Positions 44,771-54,032 are shown, counted from the stretch's first letter. The stretch is DNA of 64,000 bases from Paenibacillus sp. MAHUQ-63 (GCF_028765165.1 NZ_JARADB010000003.1:1126042-1190041), one strand, 5' to 3'. The notes: generated by a model not told the origin, from the sequence alone. Made by a program: numbers and translations.

Positions 44771-47155
44771 TTACTTTATAGGGGTTAGCCAAATCTCTCC
44801 AATATTCATCCGTTTGGTGCCTTTAACACGGAGGAAGTTTAGCTTCAGTTTCCCCTTGCTTATTATCTCTTTTGGGATATATGATTCATGAATAGTAACT
44901 GTTGATCCATTTACTGGCAGATTCTCATAAACGATGAAGGAATCATTCGCTGTCAATTTCACTTGAACAGCTTTGTGCGCTTCCACCCCAATTTCCCCCA
45001 CATAGGCCACTTTCAATTGATAATCTGCCGATGGGTCAAGGTTCTCATAACGGATGATGATCGGGGTGTCGAGCATCACATTCACATGATTGATCCAAGC
45101 TAATGGTATGCCGCCAAGCTCCTTTTCTATTTCCTCTGCACGACCGGGTGCTAGTAAATAAACGGCATGAGCGGTTCTTGGCGAGGCCAAATAACCGGGA
45201 TCGTTGGACCAACCCTGCCCCGGATCGATACGGCGGTTGCTGCGGTACGATCCCAAATTATCATAAAAGCCACCAGGTCCGGGATTCGTCCGATTCAGAA
45301 TATCATCAATAATCGCCAATCGCGCTGCTTCATCCTTCGCCTCATGGATCATGGCGCATCGGATGCGCAGCCAACGGGAATCGTTCAAGGGATAGTTGAT
45401 TGCATCTATGAATGCACCGCGATCCTGAGCAATCGCGAAATGCCGTGTCACAGTAAGCTGATACCCAATATTCTCAAATAAGCGGTCTGCCAATTCATCG
45501 CATCTTCTGCGATAATCCTGTGCAACGGGTTCGGATACAGCCCGGGCAAGGATTTGTTCAACCTGGTTCGCAGCATCCAATGCTCCCGTTAGCTCCACTT
45601 CCCGCAACGCATCCATGGCTCTATATTCCAGCTCAGTTTCATAGACAAGTCTACGCTTTGTGTACGCATCGTAGTAAGCCCGAAGCAATCCCATCTGAAA
45701 ACGGTAATTGTTCAGTACGTTCTGGGGTGCTTCCCTTTCCATTTGCTGCCACTGCAGCAAGGTCACTTCCACTCCTCCGTTCGCCAGGAGTGGACCAACC
45801 CAGTTGTCCTCCAGTGCCAGCAGTCCTTGTGCTACTCCATCCGCTTGCTCATAGCCGATAAACCACCTGCCGTAATCTCGTAACGTTTCTACCACCGGTA
45901 TCTGTGGATTCCAATCCTGATCGCTCCATACGAATTTGTTCACATCGTCATTAATGCCTTCCGAATATGAAATATTGCCTACAGCGTAAGAGGCGAATAC
46001 ATTATGGATTTGTTTTTGTGCCAAAGGACGCGGATTCGTGCTTTCCCTGCCTAGGGTTAGTGCAAATGGCAAATCCCAATCAGTTACTGGATATTGACAA
46101 TGGAAATTATGCGTGATGTCTTCATAACGGCGAATCGGATATTTCTGCGGAACGATCTTCCTTAACTCGGGCAGAGTTTCATCCACATGAGGGCCAAACA
46201 CGATGCCGCCAAGCCAATCCGGCTCCTTGCTCAGTTGCTCATAGAACTCCTTCTTCCATGCGGAAGGATCCGCATTCATGACCTGCGATGATAACCAAAT
46301 CTGAGCATCCGGGTGATAGGTGTGCAGAAGTTCCGCAACTTTTTCGCACCAGACGAACAGCGGTTCAGGATCCAAATCGCCAGGATCACTACCCGGAATG
46401 AAGACGTGTTGAATATGGGGAACCTTGCTGAATATTTGTTCGCGTTCGGCCAATTCCGCTTCAACTATTTTCGGATCCGAGAAATCCTTTCCGAGGTTTG
46501 GGTACCAGATCCATGTGTCGAGACCATAAGAATGAATGACTTCCGATAGCCGAATCATCATTTCCATCGGTTCGACCTTCATCACTGGCCCTCTGGCGTC
46601 ATCATCGGTTCTAGGCGGCATTATTTCAATGCTGTTGGCGCCGAAAATGGCTAAATCTCGGATATATTGGTCAAACTGCTCCACATTCCAGGCATCATAG
46701 GCATTGTTCTTAGGTCTGTACCCAAGCTGATGTCCTCGGATTGGAAAGCTGGGAGCTTGGCTTAGGTTGAGCTCACTATCCAGCTGTATGACATTGTCTC
46801 CCCAGTGCAATGAACGCAAAAGTTTTCCCGTACCGTAGAGAACGCCACGGGCATCTGCACCGATAACGAAAACAGCTTGGAGTGTAGCTTCAGACACTGT
46901 TCTCAGAGCATACCCTTCCGGTGATAGAGCAGGAATGCCCTCATGAAGCTGGATCGGACCTATTCGATCAAACGATTCAAGCGTCCCGATTGCAATATAT
47001 GGAACGTTTCCATCCGGGTAACTGTGAGAGCGCTTCAGCATAATTCCCGTTCGTTTGGCTAATTCTTCAATCAGGACATCGACCGCCTTAGCTTCCGCAC
47101 CCTCAGCATCCTTGGCATATACGACAGTGGCTTGTATCAAATTCAAATATGTCAT
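44771..47155 (-). CDS. Glycoside hydrolase-like protein with GH67/GH20b-type N-terminal domain
   Basis: About 794 aa, no signal peptide. Residues about 1-130 resemble the alpha-glucuronidase/hexosaminidase N-terminal alpha-beta domain (VDVLIEELAKRTGIMLKRS; DARGVLYGTGKLLRSLHW). About 135-480 look like a TIM barrel (GHQLGYRPKNNAYDAWNVEQFDQYIRDLAIFGANSIEIMPPRTDDD; DTWIWYPNLG; FIPGSDPGDL), then a helical part and a C-terminal beta-sandwich. Candidate acids lie in PRTDDD and GSDPGDLDPE but I cannot fix the catalytic pair. I chose the ATG at 47155 (GGAG 9 nt upstream) over a TTG at 47164. It follows the lyase gene by 69 nt. The substrate may be a uronide or acidic glycan; the family is unassigned. 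Confidence 0.72.
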   Translation of the reverse strand: MTYLNLIQATVVYAKDAEGAEAKAVDVLIEELAKRTGIMLKRSHSYPDGNVPYIAIGTLESFDRIGPIQLHEGIPALSPEGYALRTVSEATLQAVFVIGADARGVLYGTGKLLRSLHWGDNVIQLDSELNLSQAPSFPIRGHQLGYRPKNNAYDAWNVEQFDQYIRDLAIFGANSIEIMPPRTDDDARGPVMKVEPMEMMIRLSEVIHSYGLDTWIWYPNLGKDFSDPKIVEAELAEREQIFSKVPHIQHVFIPGSDPGDLDPEPLFVWCEKVAELLHTYHPDAQIWLSSQVMNADPSAWKKEFYEQLSKEPDWLGGIVFGPHVDETLPELRKIVPQKYPIRRYEDITHNFHCQYPVTDWDLPFALTLGRESTNPRPLAQKQIHNVFASYAVGNISYSEGINDDVNKFVWSDQDWNPQIPVVETLRDYGRWFIGYEQADGVAQGLLALEDNWVGPLLANGGVEVTLLQWQQMEREAPQNVLNNYRFQMGLLRAYYDAYTKRRLVYETELEYRAMDALREVELTGALDAANQVEQILARAVSEPVAQDYRRRCDELADRLFENIGYQLTVTRHFAIAQDRGAFIDAINYPLNDSRWLRIRCAMIHEAKDEAARLAIIDDILNRTNPGPGGFYDNLGSYRSNRRIDPGQGWSNDPGYLASPRTAHAVYLLAPGRAEEIEKELGGIPLAWINHVNVMLDTPIIIRYENLDPSADYQLKVAYVGEIGVEAHKAVQVKLTANDSFIVYENLPVNGSTVTIHESYIPKEIISKGKLKLNFLRVKGTKRMNIGEIWLTPIK

Positions 47156-47224
47156 TGGAGACAACTCCGTTCATATTCATTTTATTATCTAATTTAGTTA
47201 AATCCGTGATCTTCCTTCACAAAA

Positions 47225-48145
47225 CTATTTGTACTGTTCGGAGTATTCTTTGGACACTGCATAAAACTGCTCGACCATTTGCTTTCCGGTCTCGTTGAGG
47301 TCCTCAAACTTCCTTGAGCGTGAATAAAGTCCAATACCAACACCATCCAAGCTCATGAAATATTTGGCATTAATCGGATAAGGCTGTCCTTCATGCGAAG
47401 AGGCCATTCCGATAAAGTTCATCAACCTTTGCGCTTCTACAGGCTGGGTAAACCAATTACGGCACAGCCAGACGTAAAGTTCTGGATGAAAGTTAGCCAT
47501 GATCCCGCTAAAGCCTGCAGCTCCTGCCTTTAACGAATCAAGCAGCGTTGTTGCATTCGCATTAAAAATTTTAAGTTGACTTCCTTCTACCGCTTTCAAT
47601 TTGGCCTTGATTAGAGGAAGTGAACAGCTGGTGTCTTTCAGAAACAGAAACCGTTCTGTCCCTGCGCACCATTCCAGCAAAGCTGGTGAGAGCTCCCTTT
47701 TATATGGATAAGGGCATTCATAGAAACCGAGTGAAATGTCTCGAGGCAGCTTCTCGAGCAATCGTTCCAGATTAGCTTTCCAAACATGATCAGATTCATC
47801 TTCCCGAGCTAACCGGTTAGTAACCAGGACGACGGCATCCGCTCCGGCAGCGGCGATCGCAAGAATTTCCTCTACCTGCTCTTCATGAGAATCAGAAACG
47901 TGCCCCGATGCTATAACCGGTAGCCGGCCCGATGCTTTGTCTACAATAAATTGGGTCAATTCACTTCTTTCCTGCCGCGATAAATAGAACATTTCACTTG
48001 ATAAACAAACGGCGAACAATCCGTCTACTCCATGAGCGATATACCATTCCACCAAATCCCCTAAGGCAGGATAGTCAATTTCATTCTTTTCATTGAAAGG
48101 CGTAATCATCGTGCTCCAGACACCATTAATAATCTCTTTCCCCAT
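47225..48145 (-). CDS. DapA/NanA-type lyase (dihydrodipicolinate synthase family)
   Basis: A 306-aa TIM barrel aldolase. Y142 (GFYECPYPYK) and Schiff-base K170 (FLKDTSC) are the expected catalytic residues; NAKYFMSLDG is near the C-terminus. Substrate motif variants (CLSSEM where DapA has GTTGE) argue against lysine synthesis and for a 2-keto-3-deoxy acid or sialic-acid-like lyase. AGGAGGTG lies 6 nt before the ATG at 48145. First gene of the pair behind promoter copy 2. Confidence 0.85.
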   Translation of the reverse strand: MGKEIINGVWSTMITPFNEKNEIDYPALGDLVEWYIAHGVDGLFAVCLSSEMFYLSRQERSELTQFIVDKASGRLPVIASGHVSDSHEEQVEEILAIAAAGADAVVLVTNRLAREDESDHVWKANLERLLEKLPRDISLGFYECPYPYKRELSPALLEWCAGTERFLFLKDTSCSLPLIKAKLKAVEGSQLKIFNANATTLLDSLKAGAAGFSGIMANFHPELYVWLCRNWFTQPVEAQRLMNFIGMASSHEGQPYPINAKYFMSLDGVGIGLYSRSRKFEDLNETGKQMVEQFYAVSKEYSEQYK

Positions 48146-48180
48146 CGCTTTCACCTCCTAATTTCATTAACATTTTTCAA

Positions 48181-48209
48181 AATATAACACTTCTTTCGCG
48201 CTAAATTAA
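48181..48209 (-). promoter_or_regulatory. Promoter copy 2, lyase-hydrolase operon
   Basis: -35 TTAATT and -10 TATATT with 17-bp spacing, identical boxes and spacing to copy 1, 36 bp before the lyase start codon. Confidence 0.55.
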
Positions 48210-48304
48210 CACCCACTTTCGTATTGTTCGTTTCATTTTAGCTCCTCTCTTGGCTTTGTTTCATTTCTCCACCTTGTATCATTTATGAATACGTCCACAT
48301 CTTG

Positions 48305-48354
48305 AAAAAAAAGCTATTACACCTCGCCTGTTACTGGCGTGTAATAGCTTTTTA
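48305..48354. terminator. Terminator overlapping the end of the dehydrogenase fragment
   Basis: AAAGCTATTACAC pairs with GTGTAATAGCTTT, with an inner CGCC/GGCG stem and flanking A and T runs. It is nearly identical to the hairpin at 44706. Confidence 0.85.
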
Positions 48355-48585
48355 TTGGAATAGTACACCGATATAACGAAGATCAGGAAGCTGGTCAATC
48401 GTATCTGATGAAAGTGGCGTTTTATTCGTGAACAGGACATCCGCACCTTTTGATCGTTCCACGATTAACTCTGCGGGAGTTCGTTCATATACCGTAACCT
48501 CCCCCATTACCTGCAGTTCCTCCCGGCTTAAGTCTCCTGGATTCAGGGTATGTCCATCTAATATTACAATTTCCACCTTTTTCAC
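48352..48585 (-). pseudogene. Truncated D-2-hydroxyacid dehydrogenase, N-terminal 77 codons
   Basis: MKKVEIVILDGHTLNPGDLSREE...ADVLFTNKTPLSSDTIDQLPDLRYIGVLFQ is the start of a glycerate dehydrogenase-like enzyme. The family continues with a Gly-rich NAD domain, but here the frame stops three codons after YIGV, at the duplicated terminator. About three quarters of the protein is missing. The start is GTG at 48585 (or a GTG three codons later with a better ribosome site). Its loss probably accompanied the duplication of the regulatory cassette. Confidence 0.75.
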
Positions 48586-48655
48586 CCTTTCAAGTTGTCT
48601 TTTTTAGAAACTTCATGACAAAGTCTATTTCTTGTCCGAAGCTTTGTTAATGGCA

Positions 48656-48671
48656 TTGAGTGCGCTTACAT
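48656..48671 (+). promoter_or_regulatory. cre-like CcpA site upstream of the alpha-mannosidase gene
   Basis: TTGAGTGCGCTTACAT matches 15 of 16 positions of the cre consensus. It lies in the divergent spacer 210 bp before the mannosidase start and 70 bp before the dehydrogenase fragment. A further TGGGTGTTAAT block shared with the duplicated cassettes lies at about 48734. Confidence 0.5.
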
Positions 48672-48880
48672 TTCATATAAAAACAGAGGTTAGATAGGAT
48701 TCATGTAGAAATATGGTCAATTATCAACCAAATGGGTGTTAATGGAGGATCTAAACAAAATACAGTTGGCATAATTTTATAAACGAAAGTCATTATTTCA
48801 CATTCTTATCAATCTCCAAATCCGTTACATTGAAAATGAAAAGACGCGATAAAACAAACTGAGGAGAGTAGGGGTAATTA

Positions 48881-51370
48881 TTGGAAAAGAAGACACAATT
48901 ACATCTTATCGGAAACGCTCATTTGGATCCTGTGTGGCTATGGCAATGGCAGGAAGGTTATGCAGAGATTAAGGCAACCTTCCGGTCTGCACTTGATAGA
49001 ATCAAGGAATTCCCTGATTTCATCTTTACCTGTGCTTGCGCAGCCTATTATCAGTGGATTGAGGAAAATGCGCCTGAAATGTTTACGGAAATCCAGCAGC
49101 GTGTTGCTGAAGGCAGATGGGTCATCGTCGGAGGCTGGTGGATTCAACCCGATTGCAATCTTCCTTCTGGAGAATCGTTTGCCAGACAAGGCCTGTACAG
49201 TCAAAGATACTTCCTTGAAAAATTCGGCGTCATGGCCAATGTTGGCTATAATGTCGATTCTTTCGGCCATCATGGCATGCTGCCGCAAATTTTGAAAAAA
49301 AGCGGGCTTGATTACTATGTGTTTCAGCGCCCGAATATAAAAGAGAAAGATCTCGTGAATAGTCTTTTCTGGTGGGAAAGCGAGGATGGCACTCGCGTTA
49401 TGACGTTCCGCTTGCCGACCGGCTATACAGACCAAGGGCCATTGCGAATGGAAGAACGAATCCTTAAGCATATGGATTTGTCTGAGAATGAAGGGAATCC
49501 TGTTATGTCTTTCTATGGTGTAGGAAACCATGGAGGCGGTCCGACAATTGCCGCACTTCTTAAATTGGAAGAACTGCAGAAGAAGTACGGAGAGGACAAA
49601 CTCGTGTTCAGTTCCCCGAACGCATTCTTTGCTGACGTAGAGCAGCAGAATTTGGATATCCCTACTCTGAAAGAGGATCTGCAGTTGCACGCCATAGGCT
49701 GTTATTCAGCCCATTCAGAAACGAAAGCTTACAACCGCAAGGCAGAGCACCGCTTATTGACAGCAGAAAAATTCTCAGCGTTGACCCATCATATCCTTGC
49801 TCTCCCTTACCCGCAAGAAAAACTTCAACACGCCTGGCAGCTTGTAATGTTCAACCAGTTTCATGATATAATGGGCGGCTGCAGCATTAAAGAAGCTTAC
49901 GAGGACTCACGCGAATCCTATGGGGAAGCACTGAATATATCAGCTGTTGCGCTTAATGCAGCGCTGCAGAAAATTTCGTGGTCGATTGATACGATGCTGC
50001 CCGAAGTAAAGTCATTAAGCAAAGAAAACGATTGGATGCTCTGGGAGCAAGCGGATTTAGGCATCCCACTAGTTGTCTTTAATCCCTTGTCATGGGAAGT
50101 AAATGCTCCGATTTATCTTACAACTGAGCTCACAAGCATAACGGATGAAACTCAGAAACCTATCGCGAGCCAAACGATCCGTGCTTCACGTACAAACGGA
50201 AAGAATGACAAGTGGGGTAGTATGTTCATTGGCCGTATCCCGGCTATGGGTTACCGCGTTTACTGGATTTCTAAAAAGAAAACCCAGGAAAAGGCGCTGC
50301 AGACTGCTGCACTTACAGTAAGCTCCACACTTTTGGAAAACGACTTTATCCGTGTTGAATTTGATCCCCATAACGGCAGCATCGTCAAGCTTTGGGACAA
50401 ACGCCTTGAACTCGATATCTTCAACGTCAAAGGGGTTGTCGCCCAAATCATCGATGAATACGATTCAGATACCTGGAGCCACGAACTTCGAGCGTTTCCA
50501 AACCTCATAGGTCAGTTCACCGACGCGAGGTTTCGAATTCTAGAGCAGGGCCCGCTGCGGGCAGGAATACGTATAACCAGTCGATATAATCAGTCCGTGC
50601 TGCAGCAAGACTTCTTCCTTTATCACGACCGTGCTGATATTGAAGTAAAGGTGCAGCTTGACTGGCGGGAAAAGCATAAAATGCTTAAGTTTGCATTTCC
50701 AATCAACGCTCAACAGCCTGAGGCAACTTATGAAATTCCATATGGTTACATGGTCAGACCGGGAGATGGAGAGGAAAAGCCTGGTCAGCAGTGGGTAGAT
50801 ATAAGCGAAGCTAATGCCGATGGGAGCAAACCGCAATACGGATTTGCATTGCTCAATGACAGTAAATACGCCTATGATGTCAATGAACATATCCTTCGTA
50901 TGACCGTCGCACGCGGAGCCATCTTTGCCGACCACTTTGGCTACCATCATGGTTCGCGGGACGATTTATGTGAATATATGGATCAAGGGATTCAACAATT
51001 CAAATACACCATGGTGCCCCATGAAGGTACATGGCAAGAGGCAAGTATCGTGAAGAAAGCCTATGAGCTCAATGTACCGCCAATCACGATCATCGAAACG
51101 TACCATCACGGTTCACTGCCGCAAAAGATGGACGGGATTCATATTTCCAACGATGGAATCATAGCTACAGTATTCAAGAAAGCGGAGGACGGCAATGGCT
51201 ATGTGCTGCGCTGCTATGAGTCCTCTGGCTTCAAGACAGATACAACAATTGAAATCCCTTTCTTAAACCGCAGATGGACAGCTACCTTTGGTAAATGCGA
51301 GATCTTAACCTTTATGATCCCAGATGATGCGACTCAGCCGGTTAGGGAATTAAATTTATTAGAGATGTAG
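48881..51370 (+). CDS. GH38 alpha-mannosidase
   Basis: An 829-aa cytoplasmic enzyme. H14 and D16 (GNAHLDPVW) and nucleophile D126 (GYNVDSFGHHG) are visible, with FHDIMGGCS near residue 328 giving another zinc ligand. The N-terminal barrel, middle helical domain and long C-terminal beta-sandwich fit GH38, and the length is usual for bacterial members. It uses a TTG start with GAGGAGAGTAGGGG upstream. It removes alpha-mannose from imported oligosaccharides. Divergent from the lyase-hydrolase operon and followed by an AraC gene. Confidence 0.92.
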   Translation: MEKKTQLHLIGNAHLDPVWLWQWQEGYAEIKATFRSALDRIKEFPDFIFTCACAAYYQWIEENAPEMFTEIQQRVAEGRWVIVGGWWIQPDCNLPSGESFARQGLYSQRYFLEKFGVMANVGYNVDSFGHHGMLPQILKKSGLDYYVFQRPNIKEKDLVNSLFWWESEDGTRVMTFRLPTGYTDQGPLRMEERILKHMDLSENEGNPVMSFYGVGNHGGGPTIAALLKLEELQKKYGEDKLVFSSPNAFFADVEQQNLDIPTLKEDLQLHAIGCYSAHSETKAYNRKAEHRLLTAEKFSALTHHILALPYPQEKLQHAWQLVMFNQFHDIMGGCSIKEAYEDSRESYGEALNISAVALNAALQKISWSIDTMLPEVKSLSKENDWMLWEQADLGIPLVVFNPLSWEVNAPIYLTTELTSITDETQKPIASQTIRASRTNGKNDKWGSMFIGRIPAMGYRVYWISKKKTQEKALQTAALTVSSTLLENDFIRVEFDPHNGSIVKLWDKRLELDIFNVKGVVAQIIDEYDSDTWSHELRAFPNLIGQFTDARFRILEQGPLRAGIRITSRYNQSVLQQDFFLYHDRADIEVKVQLDWREKHKMLKFAFPINAQQPEATYEIPYGYMVRPGDGEEKPGQQWVDISEANADGSKPQYGFALLNDSKYAYDVNEHILRMTVARGAIFADHFGYHHGSRDDLCEYMDQGIQQFKYTMVPHEGTWQEASIVKKAYELNVPPITIIETYHHGSLPQKMDGIHISNDGIIATVFKKAEDGNGYVLRCYESSGFKTDTTIEIPFLNRRWTATFGKCEILTFMIPDDATQPVRELNLLEM

Positions 51371-51449
51371 TCAATAGGGTACTATTACCTTGCCGGGATG
51401 CGGTACAATAGAAAGATAAACCAATTCCCTCAAGGAGTATCCGGTCCCT

Positions 51450-52370
51450 ATGTCTATTCTGATTGAAAGCTATGCAGAACAGCTGCGTGCTCTGCAAAAA
51501 TGCATCATGCAGCCTATTACCTTTAACGATATGTCATTTGTGCTTCTAGATGCATTACCCGCTTATCATGAACCGGATTGGACCTGTGAAGAACATCGCC
51601 ATCCATGGTTTGAGTTTAATTATGTCATGAAGGGTAGCACGATAACGACATTAAACGGTGTTCCCTTCCGTATTGAAGCAGGTCAATCCTACTTAATTCC
51701 ACCTGGCCAAATGCATGGTCACTACCATGAAATTAAGGAAGTGGAGGATGGCTTTTGCTTACGCTGGCAGCTTCAACTGCTTGAAGCTAATTCCAATCAT
51801 GCAGCCACCAGCTGCGGAAATGAGTGGATTCGATGCTTTTCACAACCTAAAGCAATTGCTTTTGGCGCAGAGCACAACATACCGCTGCTGAAACTAAATC
51901 GTGATATGAGTATGTCAACCATACAAGCTACCTTAATCCATTGGCTCAGCAATATATATGAAGCCTGGCGTCCCGAACAAACCAATAAAGTTGAATTGAA
52001 ACATAATGTGAATTTCCTTCTCGTTCAACAAACAGACCTCTACCTAGAAAAATATTATGCCACAGAATTTAAAGTCCATGATGTTGCCAATGCGTTACAT
52101 GTGAGCTATCGCAACCTGTCGAGGATGTATAAACGGGAAACAGGACTTACTTTAATTGAAAAGTTAAACGTTATCCGAATACGACAAACAAAAAGATTAA
52201 TTAAGGAAACTAATCTATCCCTAAGAGAAATCGCCATGGCTGTTGGCTTTAAAAATGAATTCTACCTTTCCAATATGTTCCGGCGCTATGCATTAATGTC
52301 CCCAACTCAATTTAAGCTACAGATAGACCCGTCTATCACCCCACCGTTTGATTTTGAACGGCATAAATAA
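51450..52370 (+). CDS. AraC family regulator with cupin domain
   Basis: A 306-aa cytoplasmic regulator. The N-terminal cupin is EEHRHPWFEFNYVMKGSTITTLNG...PPGQMHGHYHE (about 45-100). Two helix-turn-helix motifs follow at about 205-300 (FKVHDVANALHVSYRNLSRMYKRETGLTLIEKL; LREIAMAVGFKNEFYLSNMFRRYALMSPTQFK). It lies 79 bp after the mannosidase and probably activates that gene or the adjoining locus with an intracellular sugar signal. Confidence 0.88.
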   Translation: MSILIESYAEQLRALQKCIMQPITFNDMSFVLLDALPAYHEPDWTCEEHRHPWFEFNYVMKGSTITTLNGVPFRIEAGQSYLIPPGQMHGHYHEIKEVEDGFCLRWQLQLLEANSNHAATSCGNEWIRCFSQPKAIAFGAEHNIPLLKLNRDMSMSTIQATLIHWLSNIYEAWRPEQTNKVELKHNVNFLLVQQTDLYLEKYYATEFKVHDVANALHVSYRNLSRMYKRETGLTLIEKLNVIRIRQTKRLIKETNLSLREIAMAVGFKNEFYLSNMFRRYALMSPTQFKLQIDPSITPPFDFERHK

Positions 52371-52418
52371 AGAACTTATAATCAAAAATGCGTGACCACG
52401 TAAATTCAACTGGGTCGT

Positions 52419-52895
52419 TTAGACTTTCCAGCTCTTATGTAGCTTTCGAATATAACAGATTTGACCAATGTGATATGCATTATGAGTTGACACATTTCCG
52501 AGTATCTCCCACCACTTGGCAGCCATTGGGAAACCATTCACATCACTTTCAACTTTTTCTTCAGTAAGTAGACCTTGCCATTTTAATAGAACCTCTAATA
52601 ATCGTTCTTTTAAGTCAGTGAAATTTTGATCTTTGGGAACTATAAAACTTTTATTATTATTTCCTATGGAAGGTACAGCATTGACATGAGATTTCTCGTA
52701 CCTAGTTTGCCAAGTCTCATTCCAATAAATTAAATGCTGCACAATCTCAGCGATACTATTACTATCTTCATTAGGTTTCCAAAACGCTACTTCCTCTGAC
52801 AAATTTTTAACTGCGTCTGAAAATGGTAGATACCAACTAGGGTCATTAGCATTTGCTAATAACTGATCGGATAAAATATCTTTTACATGAACCAT
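52419..52895 (-). CDS. DinB family protein
   Basis: A 158-aa four-helix bundle of the DinB/YfiT superfamily. The metal-site histidines are in EIVQHLIYWNETW (about 62) and STHNAYHIGQICYIRK (about 135-140). These proteins often act as metal-dependent thiol or detoxification enzymes; the substrate is unknown. AAGGAG precedes the ATG. Its end converges on the AraC gene. Confidence 0.82.
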   Translation of the reverse strand: MVHVKDILSDQLLANANDPSWYLPFSDAVKNLSEEVAFWKPNEDSNSIAEIVQHLIYWNETWQTRYEKSHVNAVPSIGNNNKSFIVPKDQNFTDLKERLLEVLLKWQGLLTEEKVESDVNGFPMAAKWWEILGNVSTHNAYHIGQICYIRKLHKSWKV

Positions 52896-52986
52896 ACTTT
52901 CGTCACTCCTTCTTATTGATATGCGGTTGCCTGTTAATGTTCATGCACAGCTATCGTGTCCCGTTAGTACACTGTGCGCCTCGACA

Positions 52987-53895
52987 TCACTCAACCTTAG
53001 GTATAACATTACCTGGCATTTCTTTTATGATTTCTAAGAATTGATCAACTTCCTTGGATGGATGTAATGGATATATCAAACCATATGGAACCTCGAAATC
53101 TAAATCACTAGGGATCGTCACCAGGGATGGATGAATATCTGCCCAGGCCTCCAATGTTAGCATAACCGTATTACTTTCCTCGCAGCGATTAAACACATCA
53201 AGATCATAGAGACGCGGAACATCCTTAATTCGTATTTGAGGATGATTCATTTTCAGGAAATCACGTATGTCATGAATGACGGCACTTTCCCCACCGTTCA
53301 CTACAGCCAATCTTTCCCCATGCAAATCTTTGACAGAGAGTGTTTTTCTTGAAGCTAGCCTATGTTGCCGAGATACGGCAAAGCAAACGCGATAACTTCC
53401 AAGTTCAAGCAAACGGTAGTAATTCTTCAAGTTATCTGTAAGAAATGGCCCCGCAATGATATCGAGTGATTGGCCAATCATGCGGTAAGTGGTTGGGAGT
53501 GTATGTGCGTCATCTTCGAAATGTACGATGTTTATTCCGAATTGCGGGTATAGGTTGCTAATTCCATTCCACAAATCAATCAAAACATTACAGGGGTTAA
53601 GCATAGAGGTGCCCACCCGAACAATATGCCGATTGTTCTGTGCGGACTGATGCATACGGATAAGAGATTCTTGAAAATACTGCAGCATAAATTCTGCATC
53701 TTTAATAAAAGATATTCCTGCTTTTGTGAGCCTGACACCGTGGTTGGTACGGATAAAAAGTGGGACTCCGGCTTGCTTTTCCAACAAATTCATTTGCTTC
53801 ATCACAGCGGTTGAAGAAATAAAAAGCTTTTCAGCTGCCTTAGAGAAGCTTCCGGACTCCGCCACTTGAACAAAAGTCTTCAGTTGCTCAATCAT
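52987..53895 (-). CDS. LysR family transcriptional regulator
   Basis: A 302-aa LysR regulator. The winged helix covers 1-60 (IEQLKTFVQVAESGSFSKAAEKLFISSTAVMKQMNLLEKQAGVPLF), then a two-lobe effector domain (90-300). A GGAGAG site lies before the ATG. It is divergent from an SDR gene 137 bp away, the likely target. Confidence 0.88.
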   Translation of the reverse strand: MIEQLKTFVQVAESGSFSKAAEKLFISSTAVMKQMNLLEKQAGVPLFIRTNHGVRLTKAGISFIKDAEFMLQYFQESLIRMHQSAQNNRHIVRVGTSMLNPCNVLIDLWNGISNLYPQFGINIVHFEDDAHTLPTTYRMIGQSLDIIAGPFLTDNLKNYYRLLELGSYRVCFAVSRQHRLASRKTLSVKDLHGERLAVVNGGESAVIHDIRDFLKMNHPQIRIKDVPRLYDLDVFNRCEESNTVMLTLEAWADIHPSLVTIPSDLDFEVPYGLIYPLHPSKEVDQFLEIIKEMPGNVIPKVE

Positions 53896-54032
53896 TCAGG
53901 AAAGACTCTCCTTTTGTATAAACCATAAGTTAATGCCATGCTAACATATTTGAAATTCCGTATCAAGCTAATAAGCCGTAACATTAGAGAGGAACGAAAC
54001 TACACACAGGATCTGTATTGGAGGAGAATACA

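Larger units (their letters stand above)
48172..48354 (-). repeat. Duplicated regulatory cassette, copy 2
   Basis: Copy of 44579-44760. On the minus strand: terminator hairpin, ATGATACAAGGTGG, GGTGGAGAAATGAAAC, GGAGCTAAAATGAAAC 28 bp on, TGGGTGTTAATT, and promoter -35 TTAATT (48204-48209), -10 TATATT (48181-48186), 17-bp spacer. The overlapping short frame reads MKRTIRKWVLI. The cre core found in copy 1 is lost here (TG for CG). Confidence 0.75.

Noticed and set aside
48938..49690. 250-aa minus-strand frame inside the alpha-mannosidase
   Set aside because: Antisense of GH38 catalytic motifs, no start signals.
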